DNA of 64,000 nt, taken from Streptomyces sp. SW4. Its GTDB lineage: Bacteria > Actinomycetota > Actinomycetes > Streptomycetales > Streptomycetaceae. Made by a program: the position numbers and the translations under genes. A model generated the notes under the pieces. That model was given only the letters and a program-made list of their open reading frames with translations. It had not been told where the DNA came from and did not search any database. The stretch lies in contig QKWM01000004.1 of the NCBI GenBank assembly GCA_003248315.1, positions 620,001 through 684,000 of the forward strand, written 5' to 3'. Shown in pieces: positions 9,458 to 20,089 of the stretch. The number at the start of each line of letters is the position of its first letter. Positions within the stretch are counted from its first letter, which is position 1.

Positions 9458-9519
9458 TTGCGAAATCCGCAGGGTTCGGCGACTCAGACAACGGATTTCA
9501 TCGATCTGGGCTTGCGAAA
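9458..9519. promoter_or_regulatory. Candidate Lrp/AsnC operator sites in divergent promoter region
   Basis: Between the divergently transcribed dehydrogenase and Lrp-type regulator are three related half-sites: TTGCGAAATCCG at 9458-9469, CGGATTTCATCG at 9492-9503 (its GAAATCCG core inverted) and TTGCGAAA at 9512-9519. Spaced, partly inverted A/T-containing sites in a GC-rich gap are what an Lrp/AsnC octamer would bind, and autoregulation is common in that family. Binding is inferred. Confidence 0.5.
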
Positions 9520-9547
9520 CTGTCGAGACGTCGTGCACAGTGAAGTC

Positions 9548-10051
9548 GTGGCCAGTCGAAGCGCAGACCCCAGGGACTCCCGCGAGTCCAGGAACGGCAG
9601 CAGTCCCCAGCTGGACGCCGTCTCCCTCGCCATCATCGAGCAGCTCCAGGAGGACGGCCGCCGGCCGTACGCCGCGATCGGCAAGGCCGTCGGCCTCTCC
9701 GAGGCGGCCGTGCGCCAGCGCGTCCAGAAGCTGCTCGACCAGGGCGTGATGCAGATCGTCGCCGTCACGGACCCGCTCACCGTGGGCTTCCGCCGGCAGG
9801 CGATGGTCGGGATCAACGTCGAGGGCGACGTGGAGTCCGTGGCCGACGCACTGACCGCCATGTCCGAATGCGAGTACGTGGTGATGACCGCAGGCTCCTT
9901 CGACCTGATGGTGGAGATCGTCTGCGAGGACGACGACCACCTCCTGGACGTCATCAACAAACGCATCCGGGCCGTCCCCGGAGTGCGCTCCACCGAGAGC
10001 TTCGTCTACCTCAAGCTCAAGAAGCAGACCTACATGTGGGGAACTCGATAA
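9548..10051 (+). CDS. Lrp/AsnC-family transcriptional regulator
   Basis: About 167 residues. An N-terminal winged helix-turn-helix (QLDAVSLAIIEQLQEDGRRP, then IGKAVGLSEAAVRQRVQKLL) is followed by a RAM ligand-binding domain (AMVGINVEGDVESVADAL, YVVMTAGSFDLMVEIVCEDD, VRSTESFVYLKLKKQ). Family members sense amino acids or related metabolites. It sits between the divergent aldehyde dehydrogenase and the downstream aminotransferase, which begins 2 nt after its stop, so it probably controls polyamine or amine breakdown genes including itself. The start is uncertain: GTG 9548 or in-frame GTG 9533. Confidence 0.9.
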   Translation: MASRSADPRDSRESRNGSSPQLDAVSLAIIEQLQEDGRRPYAAIGKAVGLSEAAVRQRVQKLLDQGVMQIVAVTDPLTVGFRRQAMVGINVEGDVESVADALTAMSECEYVVMTAGSFDLMVEIVCEDDDHLLDVINKRIRAVPGVRSTESFVYLKLKKQTYMWGTR

Positions 10052-10053
10052 CC

Positions 10054-11426
10054 GTGAGTACCGCCAGCCAGAAGGACCTCAGCAAGTCCGCGTACGACCA
10101 CCTGTGGATGCACTTCACCCGCATGTCCTCGTACGAGAACTCCCCCGTCCCCACCATCGTCCGGGGTGAGGGCACCTACATCTACGACGACAAGGGCAAG
10201 CGCTACCTCGACGGTCTCGCCGGCCTGTTCGTGGTCCAGGCGGGCCACGGCCGCACCGAGCTGGCCGAGACCGCGCTGAAGCAGGCGCAGGAGCTCGCCT
10301 TCTTCCCGATCTGGTCCTACGCCCACCCCAAGGCCGTCGAGCTCGCCGAGCGCCTGGCGAACGAGGCCCCGGCGACCTGAACAAGGTCTTCTTCACCACC
10401 GGCGGCGGCGAGGCGGTGGAGACCGCCTGGAAGCTGGCCAAGCAGTACTTCAAGCTGACCGGCAAGCCCACCAAGCACAAGGTGATCTCCCGCGCGGTCG
10501 CCTACCACGGCACCCCGCAGGGCGCCCTGTCCATCACCGGCCTGCCGGGCCTGAAGGCCCCCTTCGAGCCGCTGGTGCCGGGCGCGCACAAGGTCCCGAA
10601 CACCAACATCTACCGCGCGCCGCTCTTCGGCGACGACCCGGAGGCCTTCGGCCGCTGGGCCGCCGACCAGATCGAGCAGCAGATCCTCTTCGAGGGCCCG
10701 GACACGGTCGCGGCCGTCTTCCTGGAGCCGGTGCAGAACGCCGGCGGCTGCTTCCCGCCGCCGCCCGGCTACTTCCAGCGCGTGCGCGAGATCTGCGACC
10801 GGTACGACGTGCTGCTCGTCTCGGACGAGGTCATCTGCGCCTTCGGCCGCCTGGGCACCACGTTCGCCTGCGACAAGTTCGGCTACGTGCCGGACATGAT
10901 CACCTGCGCCAAGGGCATGACCTCGGGCTACTCCCCGATCGGCGCCTGCATCATCTCCGACCGCCTGGCCGAGCCGTTCTACAAGGGCGACAACACCTTC
11001 CTGCACGGCTACACCTTCGGCGGCCACCCGGTCTCGGCGGCCGTGGCCCTCGCCAACCTCGACCTGTTCGAGCGCGAGAACCTCAACCAGCACGTCCTGG
11101 ACAACGAGGCGGCCTTCCGCTCCACGCTGGAGAAGCTGCACGACCTGCCGATCGTCGGCGACGTCCGCGGCAACGGCTACTTCTACGGCATCGAGCTGGT
11201 GAAGGACAAGAACACCAAGGAGTCCTTCGACGAGGAGGAGACCGAGCGCGTCCTGTACGGCTTCCTCTCCAAGGCGCTCTTCGACAACGGCCTGTACTGC
11301 CGCGCCGACGACCGCGGCGACCCGGTCGTCCAGCTCGCGCCGCCGCTGATCTCCAACCAGGAGACGTTCGACGAGATCGAGCAGATCCTGCGCGCGACGC
11401 TGACGGAGGCCTGGACGAAGCTCTGA
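10054..11426 (+). CDS. Class III (omega/putrescine-type) aminotransferase, one frameshift
   Basis: PLP-dependent fold-type I class III aminotransferase, about 457 residues. Visible motifs: RYLDGLAGLFVVQAGHGR near the N-terminus, FFTTGGGEAVETAWKLAKQY (cofactor phosphate region), VLLVSDEVICAFGRLG (Asp binding the pyridine N) and MITCAKGMTSGYSPIGA, whose Lys forms the Schiff base. The family transfers amino groups from diamines, GABA or beta-amino compounds to pyruvate or 2-oxoglutarate; next to two aldehyde dehydrogenases, putrescine or GABA-related amines are likely. The GTG start at 10054 lies 2 nt after the regulator's stop. A missing G near 10374 breaks the frame between EAPGDL and NKVFF. 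Confidence 0.9.
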
Positions 11427-11639
11427 CCTTCCTCCGGCCCCGCCCCGATCATCCCTTCCGATGATCACCACCGGCCCGGTGCCGTCCGTTCGAGTGAGAA
11501 ACGGCGGCCCGGGGCCGCGTGCTGTCCGGCCTCCCGGCACCCGCTGCCTAGCGTGCCCTGTGACCGATCGGCCCTGCCTTCGTTCCCCGGAAGGGGACAG
11601 AACCCAGGGAACAACGGATCAGAACCGAGGTGTACGCCC

Positions 11640-12406
11640 ATGGTGGCCCCGCCGGACAACGACGTGCTCTGGGCACGCGCCCTGCACTTCCAGCACAACG
11701 ACGGCTCCCCTGCGCTCCAGGGCGTCTCGCTCGGCGTCCGGGAGCGCGAGATCCTCGCCGTGAGCGGACCCCGGGGCAGCGGCAAGACCGCGCTCCTCGG
11801 CTGCCTGTCCGGCCTGCTGCGGCCGCAGAGCGGCGAGGTCTGGTTCAACAGCGTGCCGGTGCACACCATGGGCCCGATCGGCCGCGAACGGCTGCGCCGG
11901 GACCGCTTCGGCTGGATCGATCCGGCACCGGCGCTCGTCCCGGAGCTCAACGCCTGGGAGAACGCCGCCCTCCCCCTGATGCTGCGGGGCACCCCCGGCG
12001 CCACGCCAAGAAGGCCGCGCTGGAGTGGCTGGACCGCCTCGACATCGGCCAGGGCGCTCGCAAGCGCCCGCACCAGCTCCGCCAGGCCGAACGCCAGCGG
12101 GTCTGCATCGCCCGCGCCCTCGCCGTGACGCCCGCCGTCCTGTTCGCCGACGAGCCGACGGCACCCCTGCACCGGGCCGACCGCGCCCAGGTGCTGCGCA
12201 CGCTCACCACGGCGGCGCGCTCGCACGGCATCACGGTCGTGCTCGCCACGCACGACGCGCAGACCGCGGCCCTCGCGGACCGCACCGTGTCGCTGCTGGA
12301 CGGCCGCCGGGTGAAGACCGTGCACCTGCCGCCGGTCGCCGAGACCACGACGGCCTCCGGGGCCGCCGGAACGGAGGGCCGGGCCGCGTGCTCGCTCTCC
12401 GCCTGA
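11640..12406 (+). CDS. ABC transporter ATP-binding protein, one frameshift
   Basis: About 255-residue nucleotide-binding subunit of the LolD/MacB-like exporter type. Walker A is GPRGSGKTALL and Walker B AVLFADEPTAPL; the D-loop and switch His lie in VVLATHDAQTAALADR. The signature motif is degenerate: LRQAERQRVCIARAL instead of LSGGQxQR, which may weaken ATP turnover. The ATG at 11640 has GAGGTG seven bases upstream. One base is missing near 12001. Its 3' end overlaps the start of the membrane protein gene at 12388, so the two should form one transporter of unknown substrate. Confidence 0.85.
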
Positions 12407-13834
12407 CCCGCGCCGCCCGGCTCGCCGTCCAGCTGCGCCGCCTGCTGGTCGCGGCGGCCTCGGCGGGCACGGGCTTCCTGCTCCTGAACGCCCTCGGTCA
12501 CGCGCTGAGCCACCCTCAGGCTCCGGGCGAGTCGGCCCTCCGGCTCGCCTGGTGCGCGGCCCCGCTCGCCGCGACCGCCCACCTCGCCGTCGCCGTGGCC
12601 CGCACGGACCCGGGCACCCGTCCCCGCCCGGCCTGTCCGCCATCGGCCTCGGCCCGGGCCGGCTGATGGCCGTCTCGGCGACGACCACGGCCCTGGCGTG
12701 CACGCTGGGCTCGCTGCTGGCGCTGCTGGTCTTCCTGCATCTGCGGGGCGATCCGACCGGCCTGCCCTTCGACGGGGCCGCCGCCGACTCGCTCGCCCCC
12801 GGCCTGCCGCTCCCCCTCCCCGCGGTCCTGACCCTCCTGGCGCTGGTCCCCCTGACCGCGTCGGCCGCGGTGGCCCTGCTGCTGCGTCCGCGCGAGCCTC
12901 GCCGCTCCCCCGCCGCCGGTCCCGCCGCGGGCCGCCGGTACGGCCGCTTCGGCGCCTACGGCCTGGCGGCCCGCGAGACCTTCGGAGCCTACGGCCGCTA
13001 CGGCCGCTTCACCCCCGCCGCGCCCCTCGCCCGGCCCCCACCGGGGCCTCCGCGGCGGCCGCCGCCACCGCGCCGGCCCACACCGCGGGGACCGCCGCCA
13101 CCGCGCCGGTCCACGTCACGGGCAGCGCCGGAGCCGCACCGGCCCTGCTCGCGGACGGCCCCGCCGCCCCCCAGGCGACGCCCGGCGCCCCCGGCCCCAC
13201 GGCCACGCCGGACGCCCTCCCCGGCACCGGCCGCACCCCGCCCCTCGCCGCCCTCCCCTGGGGCATCACCCTCCTGGCCGCGGGCCTCGCCGTGGAGACG
13301 TACGCCGCCCGCACCGCCTCTGACGCCCCGGGCGCCCCCGCTCCCGGCCTCCTCGTCGGCTGGGCCCTCACCGCTCTCGGCCTCGCCCTGATGGGCCCCG
13401 GCCTCACCCACCTGTGCGGCCGCCTCCTGCAGTCCGCCCGCCCCGGCGCGCTGCGCCTGCTGGCCGGCCGCGTCCTGATGGAGGAGGCCGCCCGCATCGG
13501 CCGTCCCCTCGGCGTGGTCTGCGCCGTCGCCTCGGCGGCGTACGCGACGGCGGCGGTGTACGACGCGGACGGCCCCGGCGGATCGGCGTTCGGCCCGCTC
13601 AGCACCCTCGGCGCCCTCCTCGTCGCGGGCTGCGCCGTGGCCACCTTGCTCACGGCGGCCGTGGAGGCCAAGCACGCCCGCGCCGACACCACGGCCGCGC
13701 TGCTGCGCCTCGGCGCACCGGCGGGCACGCTGCGCGGCGCCGCCGCCGTGCGTGCCGGGGCGCTGGGGGCCCTCTTCGGCCCGCTGACCCTGGCCGTCGC
13801 CGAGCTGGCGGCCCTGCCGCTGGCGGGCTCGTAG
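12388..13834 (+). CDS. ABC transporter permease-like membrane protein, two frameshifts
   Basis: Integral membrane partner of the preceding ATPase. Repaired, it reads as about 480 residues with hydrophobic segments at the start (AARLAVQLRRLLVAAASAG), LGSLLALLVFLHL, VLTLLALVPLTASAAVALLL, LGVVCAVASAAYATAAVYDA and GALFGPLTLAVAELAALPL. The middle (about 12950-13230) is a low-complexity Ala/Pro/Thr-rich loop after a run of GRYGRF repeats. Frame breaks near 12626 and 13040. GTG 12388 lies inside the end of the ATPase gene. Topology suggests a divergent FtsX/MacB-type permease, but I see no clear conserved motif, so the assignment rests on pairing. Confidence 0.65.
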
Positions 13835-13965
13835 AAAAAAATCTCGGAAATCCGCTGACGGGCCGATGAGTTCCGGTCGGCCCCCCGGTCCAATCCATCG
13901 AACAGCACGACACCGCACGGCGCGGCAAGCCGCCGATGGCATCACACCGATGGGGAGAGACCCGG

Positions 13966-14373
13966 ATGTACCAGCAGATGATCTTCGTGAACCTGCCCGT
14001 GAACGACATCGACGCGTCGAAGAAGTTCTTCTCGGAGCTCGGCTACACGATCAACCCCCAGTTCAGCGACGAGAACACGGCCTCGGTCGTGATCAGCGAC
14101 ACCATCGTGGCCATGATGCTCGCGCGGCCGAAGTACGCCGAGTTCACGAAGAAGGAGATCGTGGACGCCACGAAGTCCAGCGAGGTGCTCATCGCGCTGA
14201 GCGCCGAGAGCCGCGAGAAGGTCGACGAGCTGGTCGACAAGGCGATCGCGGCGGGCGGCTCGCCCACCGGCGAGACCCAGGACCACGGCTTCATGTACGG
14301 CCGGGCCTTCGACGACCTCGACGGCCACACCTGGGAGGTCGTGTGGATGGACCCGGCGGCGGTCGAGGGCTGA
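13966..14373 (+). CDS. VOC-superfamily (glyoxalase/bleomycin-resistance fold) protein
   Basis: 135-residue single-domain protein with the two beta-alpha-beta-beta-beta halves of the vicinal oxygen chelate fold: FVNLPVNDIDASKKFFSELGY opens the first and the C-terminal DDLDGHTWEVVWMDP carries the usual Glu metal ligand. ATG 13966 follows GGGGAGA. Close relatives are annotated as lactoylglutathione-lyase-like proteins of unknown substrate; no specific reaction can be assigned. It stands alone between the ABC pair and the LOG-family gene. Confidence 0.85.
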   Translation: MYQQMIFVNLPVNDIDASKKFFSELGYTINPQFSDENTASVVISDTIVAMMLARPKYAEFTKKEIVDATKSSEVLIALSAESREKVDELVDKAIAAGGSPTGETQDHGFMYGRAFDDLDGHTWEVVWMDPAAVEG

Positions 14374-14420
14374 CGGACACCGCCGGCCGACGGCCGGCGG
14401 ACGCTGCCTAGCATGGGCGG

Positions 14421-15545
14421 GTGGACACGTCACCCGCCCAGCCGTTTCACGCCTCCCACGACCGGGAGATCGAGACCCTCGCCGAGTTCGACGCGGTGGT
14501 CGCCGAGCGCGGCACCCTCGCCCACCACCGCGTACAGGGCGTCGACCTGACGGCCCGCACCGAGGCCCTGGCCGCCGTCGACGTCACGGGCGCCGTCTTC
14601 CTCGGCTGCCCGATGGAGACCGCCGCGGCCACCGCCGTCCGCACCGCCGGAGCGCTGGTCTTCCCGCCGGTGCCGGACCTGCCCTTCGACCCGTACCGCG
14701 CGCACGTGTACTCCCCCGGCGACCTGTACGCCTCGCTCGACGAGGGCTACGACGCGACGCCGGACGCCCGCGCCTACGCCTGGTTCCAGCGGACGAAGGC
14801 GGACGGCGACGTCTTCGCCTCCATGCTCCGCGCCGTCCACGACGACGCCGTCTCCGACGCGCTCGACGAACTCCTCGCCGGCGCCCCGGTGGTGGGGGTG
14901 ATGGGCGGCCACGCCATGGCCCGCGGCACCGAGGCGTACGCGGGCGCCGCGCGCCTGGGCCGGGAACTGGCCCGCGCCGGGCTGACCGTGGCCACCGGCG
15001 GCGGGCCCGGCGCGATGGAGGCGGCCAACCTCGGGGCCTGGGCCGCCCCCTACGACGACGCCATGCTGGACGAGGCGCTGCCGCTCCTCGCCAAGGCGCC
15101 CTCCTTCACGCCGTCGGTCACCGACTGGGCGCGCGCCGCGTTCGAGGTGCGCGAGCGCTGGCCGGACGGCGGCGCCTCGGTCGGCATCCCGACCTGGTTC
15201 TACGGCCACGAGCCGCCGAACGCCTTCGCCGCGCACATCGCCAAGTACTTCGCCAACGCCACCCGCGAGGACGGGCTGCTGGCCCGCTGCACGGCCGGCG
15301 TGGTGTTCCTGCCGGGCGCCGCCGGGACCGTACAGGAGATCTTCGACGACGCGACGCCGAACTACTACGAGTCGCGGGGCGAACCCACGCCGATGGTGCT
15401 GGTGGACGAGGCCCACTGGACGCGGCGGCTGCCGGCCTGGCCGCTGCTGCGGGCGCTGGCGGAGGGACGGCCGATGCGGTCCCGGATCGCGCTCGTCGAC
15501 CGGATCGAGGAGGCCCCGGCGGCGCTGAAACGTCTCGCCGGTTAA
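14421..15545 (+). CDS. LOG-family Rossmann-fold protein
   Basis: 374 residues, longer than minimal LOG proteins (about 190) because of an extra N-terminal domain of about 150 residues. The core has VVGVMGGHAMARGTEAY, the nucleotide-binding ATGGGPGAMEAANLGA and FLPGAAGTVQEIFDDAT, the PGGxGTxxE-like motif with the first Gly replaced by Ala. LOG proteins are cytokinin riboside 5'-monophosphate phosphoribohydrolases in plants and some bacteria, formerly misnamed lysine decarboxylases. In Streptomyces the substrate is unknown, though a nucleotide N-glycosidase activity is plausible. The GTG start at 14421 lacks a strong ribosome site. Confidence 0.82.
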   Translation: MDTSPAQPFHASHDREIETLAEFDAVVAERGTLAHHRVQGVDLTARTEALAAVDVTGAVFLGCPMETAAATAVRTAGALVFPPVPDLPFDPYRAHVYSPGDLYASLDEGYDATPDARAYAWFQRTKADGDVFASMLRAVHDDAVSDALDELLAGAPVVGVMGGHAMARGTEAYAGAARLGRELARAGLTVATGGGPGAMEAANLGAWAAPYDDAMLDEALPLLAKAPSFTPSVTDWARAAFEVRERWPDGGASVGIPTWFYGHEPPNAFAAHIAKYFANATREDGLLARCTAGVVFLPGAAGTVQEIFDDATPNYYESRGEPTPMVLVDEAHWTRRLPAWPLLRALAEGRPMRSRIALVDRIEEAPAALKRLAG

Positions 15546-15583
15546 TAAGACGGCAAAGCCAACGCCCTTGCGGGGCATATGCG

Positions 15584-15611
15584 TTGACACTGCTTACGCA
15601 ACGCTTATAGA
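15584..15611 (+). promoter_or_regulatory. Vegetative (HrdB/sigma-70 type) promoter of the LAXTG protein gene
   Basis: A perfect -35 hexamer TTGACA at 15584-15589 and a -10 TATAGA at 15606-15611 with a 16-base spacer lie about 140 bases upstream of the surface-protein start. This is one of the clearest sigma-70-type promoters in the window. Confidence 0.7.
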
Positions 15612-15752
15612 CCAGTGTGACTCCTGGGCGCGCTGATGCCCTGTCAGCTGCTGTCGGCGGCTCCCGTCCTCGGACCGCGGTCGTCAGCGGCTGCCGGCGG
15701 TGCCGGCCGCCCGTCCACCCCCCGCATTGTGCGCATCCCGCAAAGGACCAAC

Positions 15753-16457
15753 GTGGCAGTCCTGTCCATACCCCGCCGCACGGCGCCCCGCCGTGCCGTC
15801 CGTGCCCTCGGCGTCGCCTCCGCCTCGCTCGCCCTGGCGGTCGGCGCCGCGGGCACCGCGCTCGCCTGCGACATCAGCGAGTTCTCCGCCGCCGCCGTGT
15901 GCGACGGCGCCAAGGGTGTCATCACCGTCACCGACAAGGACCCCTCCGGCATTCCCGCGACCGTCACCGTGTACCTGCAGAACAACGGCGCCGACGCCAA
16001 GAAGGTCGGCGAGCAGGTGGTCAAGGGCTCCCGCGAGGGCGTCACCATCACCTTCGCCGAGGACTGGCGGCCGAACGCCGAGTACCGCATTCACGTCAAG
16101 GCCGCGGGATACGTCGACGAGGACATCGAGCCGAACCTCGTCACCCCGGCGACCGCCTGCGCGAAGGACGACAAGCCGACCCCGACCCCGTCGGAGACCG
16201 CCTCCTCCCCGGCCGGGGAGTCCGGGGCCCCGGCTCCTTCCCCGTCGGTGCCGTCCACCCCGTCGGCGTCCGAGAGCACCGCGCCCGCGGGCTCCGCGAG
16301 CAACGCCCCGTCGCCGGCCGGTGAGTCCAACCTCGCCGAGACCGGAGCGGACTCCAGCACCGGCCTGATCGCCGGCGTCGCGGCCGCCCTGGTCGTGGTC
16401 GGCGGCGGCGCGGTCTTCTTCGGCATGCGCCGCCGCGGGGCGAACGGCGACCGCTGA
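15753..16457 (+). CDS. Sortase-anchored (LAXTG) cell-wall surface protein
   Basis: About 234 residues. A basic n-region and hydrophobic core ([21 protein letters not shown]) form a Sec signal peptide; then a folded domain of about 100 residues with two Cys (ALACDISEF ... AAVCDG, plus ATACAK) and a beta-rich feel; then a Pro/Ser/Thr/Ala-rich wall-spanning stalk; then the sortase motif LAETG, a transmembrane helix ([20 protein letters not shown]) and the basic tail [15 protein letters not shown] is the class E sortase signal of high-GC actinobacteria. GTG 15753 follows AAAGGA. The domain resembles other streptomycete LAETG proteins of unknown function. Confidence 0.88.
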   Translation: MAVLSIPRRTAPRRAVRALGVASASLALAVGAAGTALACDISEFSAAAVCDGAKGVITVTDKDPSGIPATVTVYLQNNGADAKKVGEQVVKGSREGVTITFAEDWRPNAEYRIHVKAAGYVDEDIEPNLVTPATACAKDDKPTPTPSETASSPAGESGAPAPSPSVPSTPSASESTAPAGSASNAPSPAGESNLAETGADSSTGLIAGVAAALVVVGGGAVFFGMRRRGANGDR

Positions 16458-16502
16458 TCCCGCACCGCCCGGCCGGCCCCGTACACCGGCCGCCGGCCTC
16501 GT

Positions 16503-16547
16503 GACGGCGACGGCCCGTCCCCGGTCCGGGGGCGGGCCGTCGCCGTC
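16503..16547. terminator. Bidirectional terminator hairpin
   Basis: A perfect 15-bp stem, GACGGCGACGGCCCG at 16503-16517 with its complement at 16533-16547, and an additional CCCCGG/CCGGGG pairing inside the loop, lies between the converging surface-protein and isomerase-like genes. Confidence 0.8.
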
Positions 16548-16575
16548 GCGGGGTGGCCTCGGGTTCCGGGCGCGG

Positions 16576-17376
16576 TCATCCGAACGTGGCCCGCTCCCGC
16601 CAGTGCTCCAGCAGCTCCCGGTCGCCGAGCACCTCCAGCCCGGGGGCGTCCAGCGGCAGACGCCCGTAGAAGGCGAGCAGGACGGAGGTGAGGGGCCCGC
16701 GCAGGGCGACGGTCGCCTTCTCGTGGCCCCGGCGCCAGGTCACGCCGTCCTCGGCCGGCTCGATCAGCCACTCGGCGTTCAGCTCGGGCCCGGTGTCGGT
16801 GGCGTGCAGATGGAGGGACCGGCCGGGCAACCGCAGTCCCTGCACCGGGGAGTCGGGCAGGACCTGCTGGACGAACCGCACGATCCACAGCCACTCGTCG
16901 ACCGCGTCGGCGGCCACCTCGGCCGCGACCGGCGCCAGGGGCAGGCCGGCGGCGAGCGACGCGTCGGCGTGGTGGACGACGAGTTCGTGCGTCATCCGGC
17001 GCGCCCAGAAGCCGGAGGTGTCGACGCCGGACCACGTCCACACGCGGGTGTCCGGGCCGGCCTCCCGCAGCGCGGCCACGACCTGCGCGCCGGCCTCGGC
17101 CAGCCACGCCTGCAGCGCGGCGGCGTCACCTCGGTCCGCGGGCCCCTCGCTCCCCGGGACCTTGTCGAGGGGGACCTCCTCCCGGGCCCGGGTGCGGACG
17201 ATCAGGTCCACCCAGCGCAGGGCCTGCCCCACATGGCGTACCAGCTCCTCCAGGGACCAGTCCGGGCAGGTCGGGACCGTGGCGGACAGGTCCGCACCGG
17301 AGGCCAGGACCTCCCCGAACCGCCCCACCTGGTGGGCGATCTCGTCGCAGTAGCGATCGTGTGCGAGGTGAGTCAT
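16576..17376 (-). CDS. Maleylpyruvate isomerase family mycothiol-dependent protein
   Basis: 266-residue protein of the DinB/MDMPI superfamily used by actinobacteria for mycothiol-dependent reactions. The N-terminal helical domain has CPDWSLEELVRHVGQALRWV (metal-binding His), and MTHELVVHHADASLAAG gives the second metal-binding HxxHxxD-like motif; the C-terminal part (LHLHATDTG, ATVALRGPLTSVLLAFYGRL) is the MDMPI C-terminal domain. ATG 17376 gives the usual start MTHLAHDRYCDEIAHQ. Fold and thiol cofactor are inferred from family knowledge; the substrate is unknown. Confidence 0.85.
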   Translation of the reverse strand: MTHLAHDRYCDEIAHQVGRFGEVLASGADLSATVPTCPDWSLEELVRHVGQALRWVDLIVRTRAREEVPLDKVPGSEGPADRGDAAALQAWLAEAGAQVVAALREAGPDTRVWTWSGVDTSGFWARRMTHELVVHHADASLAAGLPLAPVAAEVAADAVDEWLWIVRFVQQVLPDSPVQGLRLPGRSLHLHATDTGPELNAEWLIEPAEDGVTWRRGHEKATVALRGPLTSVLLAFYGRLPLDAPGLEVLGDRELLEHWRERATFG

Positions 17377-17401
17377 GCCGCTCACCCTACGAGCGGAACG
17401 A

Positions 17402-18419
<1,018 letters not shown>

Positions 18420-18421
18420 CC

Positions 18422-20089
18422 TCAGAACTCCCCGCTCCGGTCGGTCCGCAGCCGCTCCAGCACGAGCAGGGCCGCGGCGCACACCAGCATCAGAATCGTC
18501 GACAGGGCCATCGCCTGGCCGTAGTTCATGTCTCCGGGCCGCCCCAGCAGCCGGGCCACGGCGACCGGCAGGGTCGGGTTGTCGGGCCGCGCGATGAACA
18601 CCGTGGCGCCGAACTCCCGAGCGACACCGCGAAGGCGAACCCGGCCGCGATCAGCAGCGCCCGCCGCACCAGCGGCAGATCGACCTCCCGCCACACCCGC
18701 CAGGGCGACGCCCCGAGCACCGCCGCCGCCTCCCGCAGCCGTCCGTCCACCGCCCGCAGCACGGGCAGCATGGTCCGTACGACGAAGGGGACGCCGACCA
18801 GCGCCTGGGCGAGCGGAACCAGGATCCAGGAGGACCGCAGGTCGAGCGGGGCTCGTCCAGGGCGATCAGGAACCCGAACCCGACCGTCACCGCGGACACG
18901 CCGAGCGGCAGCATCAGCAGCGCGTCGAAGCCGCGCACGAGACGGCCGGCGTCCCGGCGGGCCAGCGCGGCGGCGGCCAGCGAGCCCACGGCCACGGCGA
19001 TGGCGGTGGCGACGACGGCGTAGCGGAGCGAGGTGCCCACCGCCTCGATCGGCGGGACGAGGAAGGCGCCGCCGTCCTCGTGGGTGAGCGCCCGGTAGTA
19101 GCCGAGGCCCGCGGCCCCGAACGACCGCTCCACCAGCACGGCGAGCGGCAGCAGGATCAGCCCGGCGACGGTCAGCAGGACCCCGGCCAGCAGCGCCCAC
19201 TGCCCGGTGCCGCGCGGCCGGCGGGCGGTGACGGCCGGGTCGACCAGCCGCAGGGCGCTCTCCCGGCGCCGTACGGTCCAGGCGTGCACGGCGAGGATCG
19301 CGGCGACCGCGGCGAACTGGAGCAGGGTGAGCACGGCGGCCGTGGACAGGTCGAAGACCTGCGAGGTCTGCCGGTAGATCTCCACCTCCAGGGTGGCGAA
19401 GGCGGGCCCGCCCAGGATCTGGACGATGCCGAAGGAGGTGAAGGTGAACAGGAACACCATCAGCGCGGCGGCGGCCACGGCGGGGGCCAGCGCCGGCAGG
19501 GTGACCGTGCGCCAGGCCGTGAAGCGCGACGCGCCCAGCATCCGGGCGGCGTCCTCCTGCCGCGGGTCGAGCTGCGCCCACAGGCCGCCGACGGTGCGGA
19601 CGACGACGGCGTAGTTGAAGAACACGTGGGCGAGCAGGATCGCCCACACGGTGGTGTCCAGCCGCACGCCCCACAGGTCGTCCAGCAGCCCGCCGCGTCC
19701 GACCAGCGCGAGGAACGCCGTGCCGACGACGACCGTCGGCAGCACGAACGGCACGGTGACCACGGCCCGCAGCGTCTGCTTGCCGGGGAAGTCGAGGCGG
19801 GCGAAGACGTACGCGCCGGGCAGGGCGATCAGCAGGGTGAGCGCCGTGGAGGCCAGGGCCTGCCAGGTGGTGAACCACAGCACGCCCCGGATGCCGGGCT
19901 CGGACAGCGCCTCGCCGATCCGGCCGAGCTGCCAGGCGCCGTCGGGCCTCAGGCCCGCGCGACGATCGCGGCCACCGGATAGGCGAAGAAGACCGCGAAG
20001 AACGCGACGGGCCCGGCCATGAGGGCGAGCCGCGCCGCGTTCCCCCTGCGGTCCCCGCGGGGCGCTACTTCAGTACGAGTGACGTCCAC
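18422..20089 (-). CDS. thiP: Thiamine ABC transporter permease (ThiP-like, two fused permease halves), three frameshifts
   Basis: Membrane component of about 550 residues with two homologous permease halves, as in ThiP/FbpB. Each half has an EAA loop: [20 protein letters not shown] in the first and [20 protein letters not shown] in the second. Hydrophobic segments begin with [20 protein letters not shown]. Bases are missing near 19955, 18852 and 18619. The start is uncertain: GTG 20089 overlaps the end of the binding-protein gene by about 25 bases and gives [17 protein letters not shown]. Order binding protein, permease, ATPase is the standard ThiBPQ operon. Confidence 0.82.

Noticed and set aside
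12950..13230. Low-complexity Ala/Pro region as a separate coding sequence
   Set aside because: It is the internal loop of the ABC permease crossed by a frameshift; alternative frames there are compositional noise.
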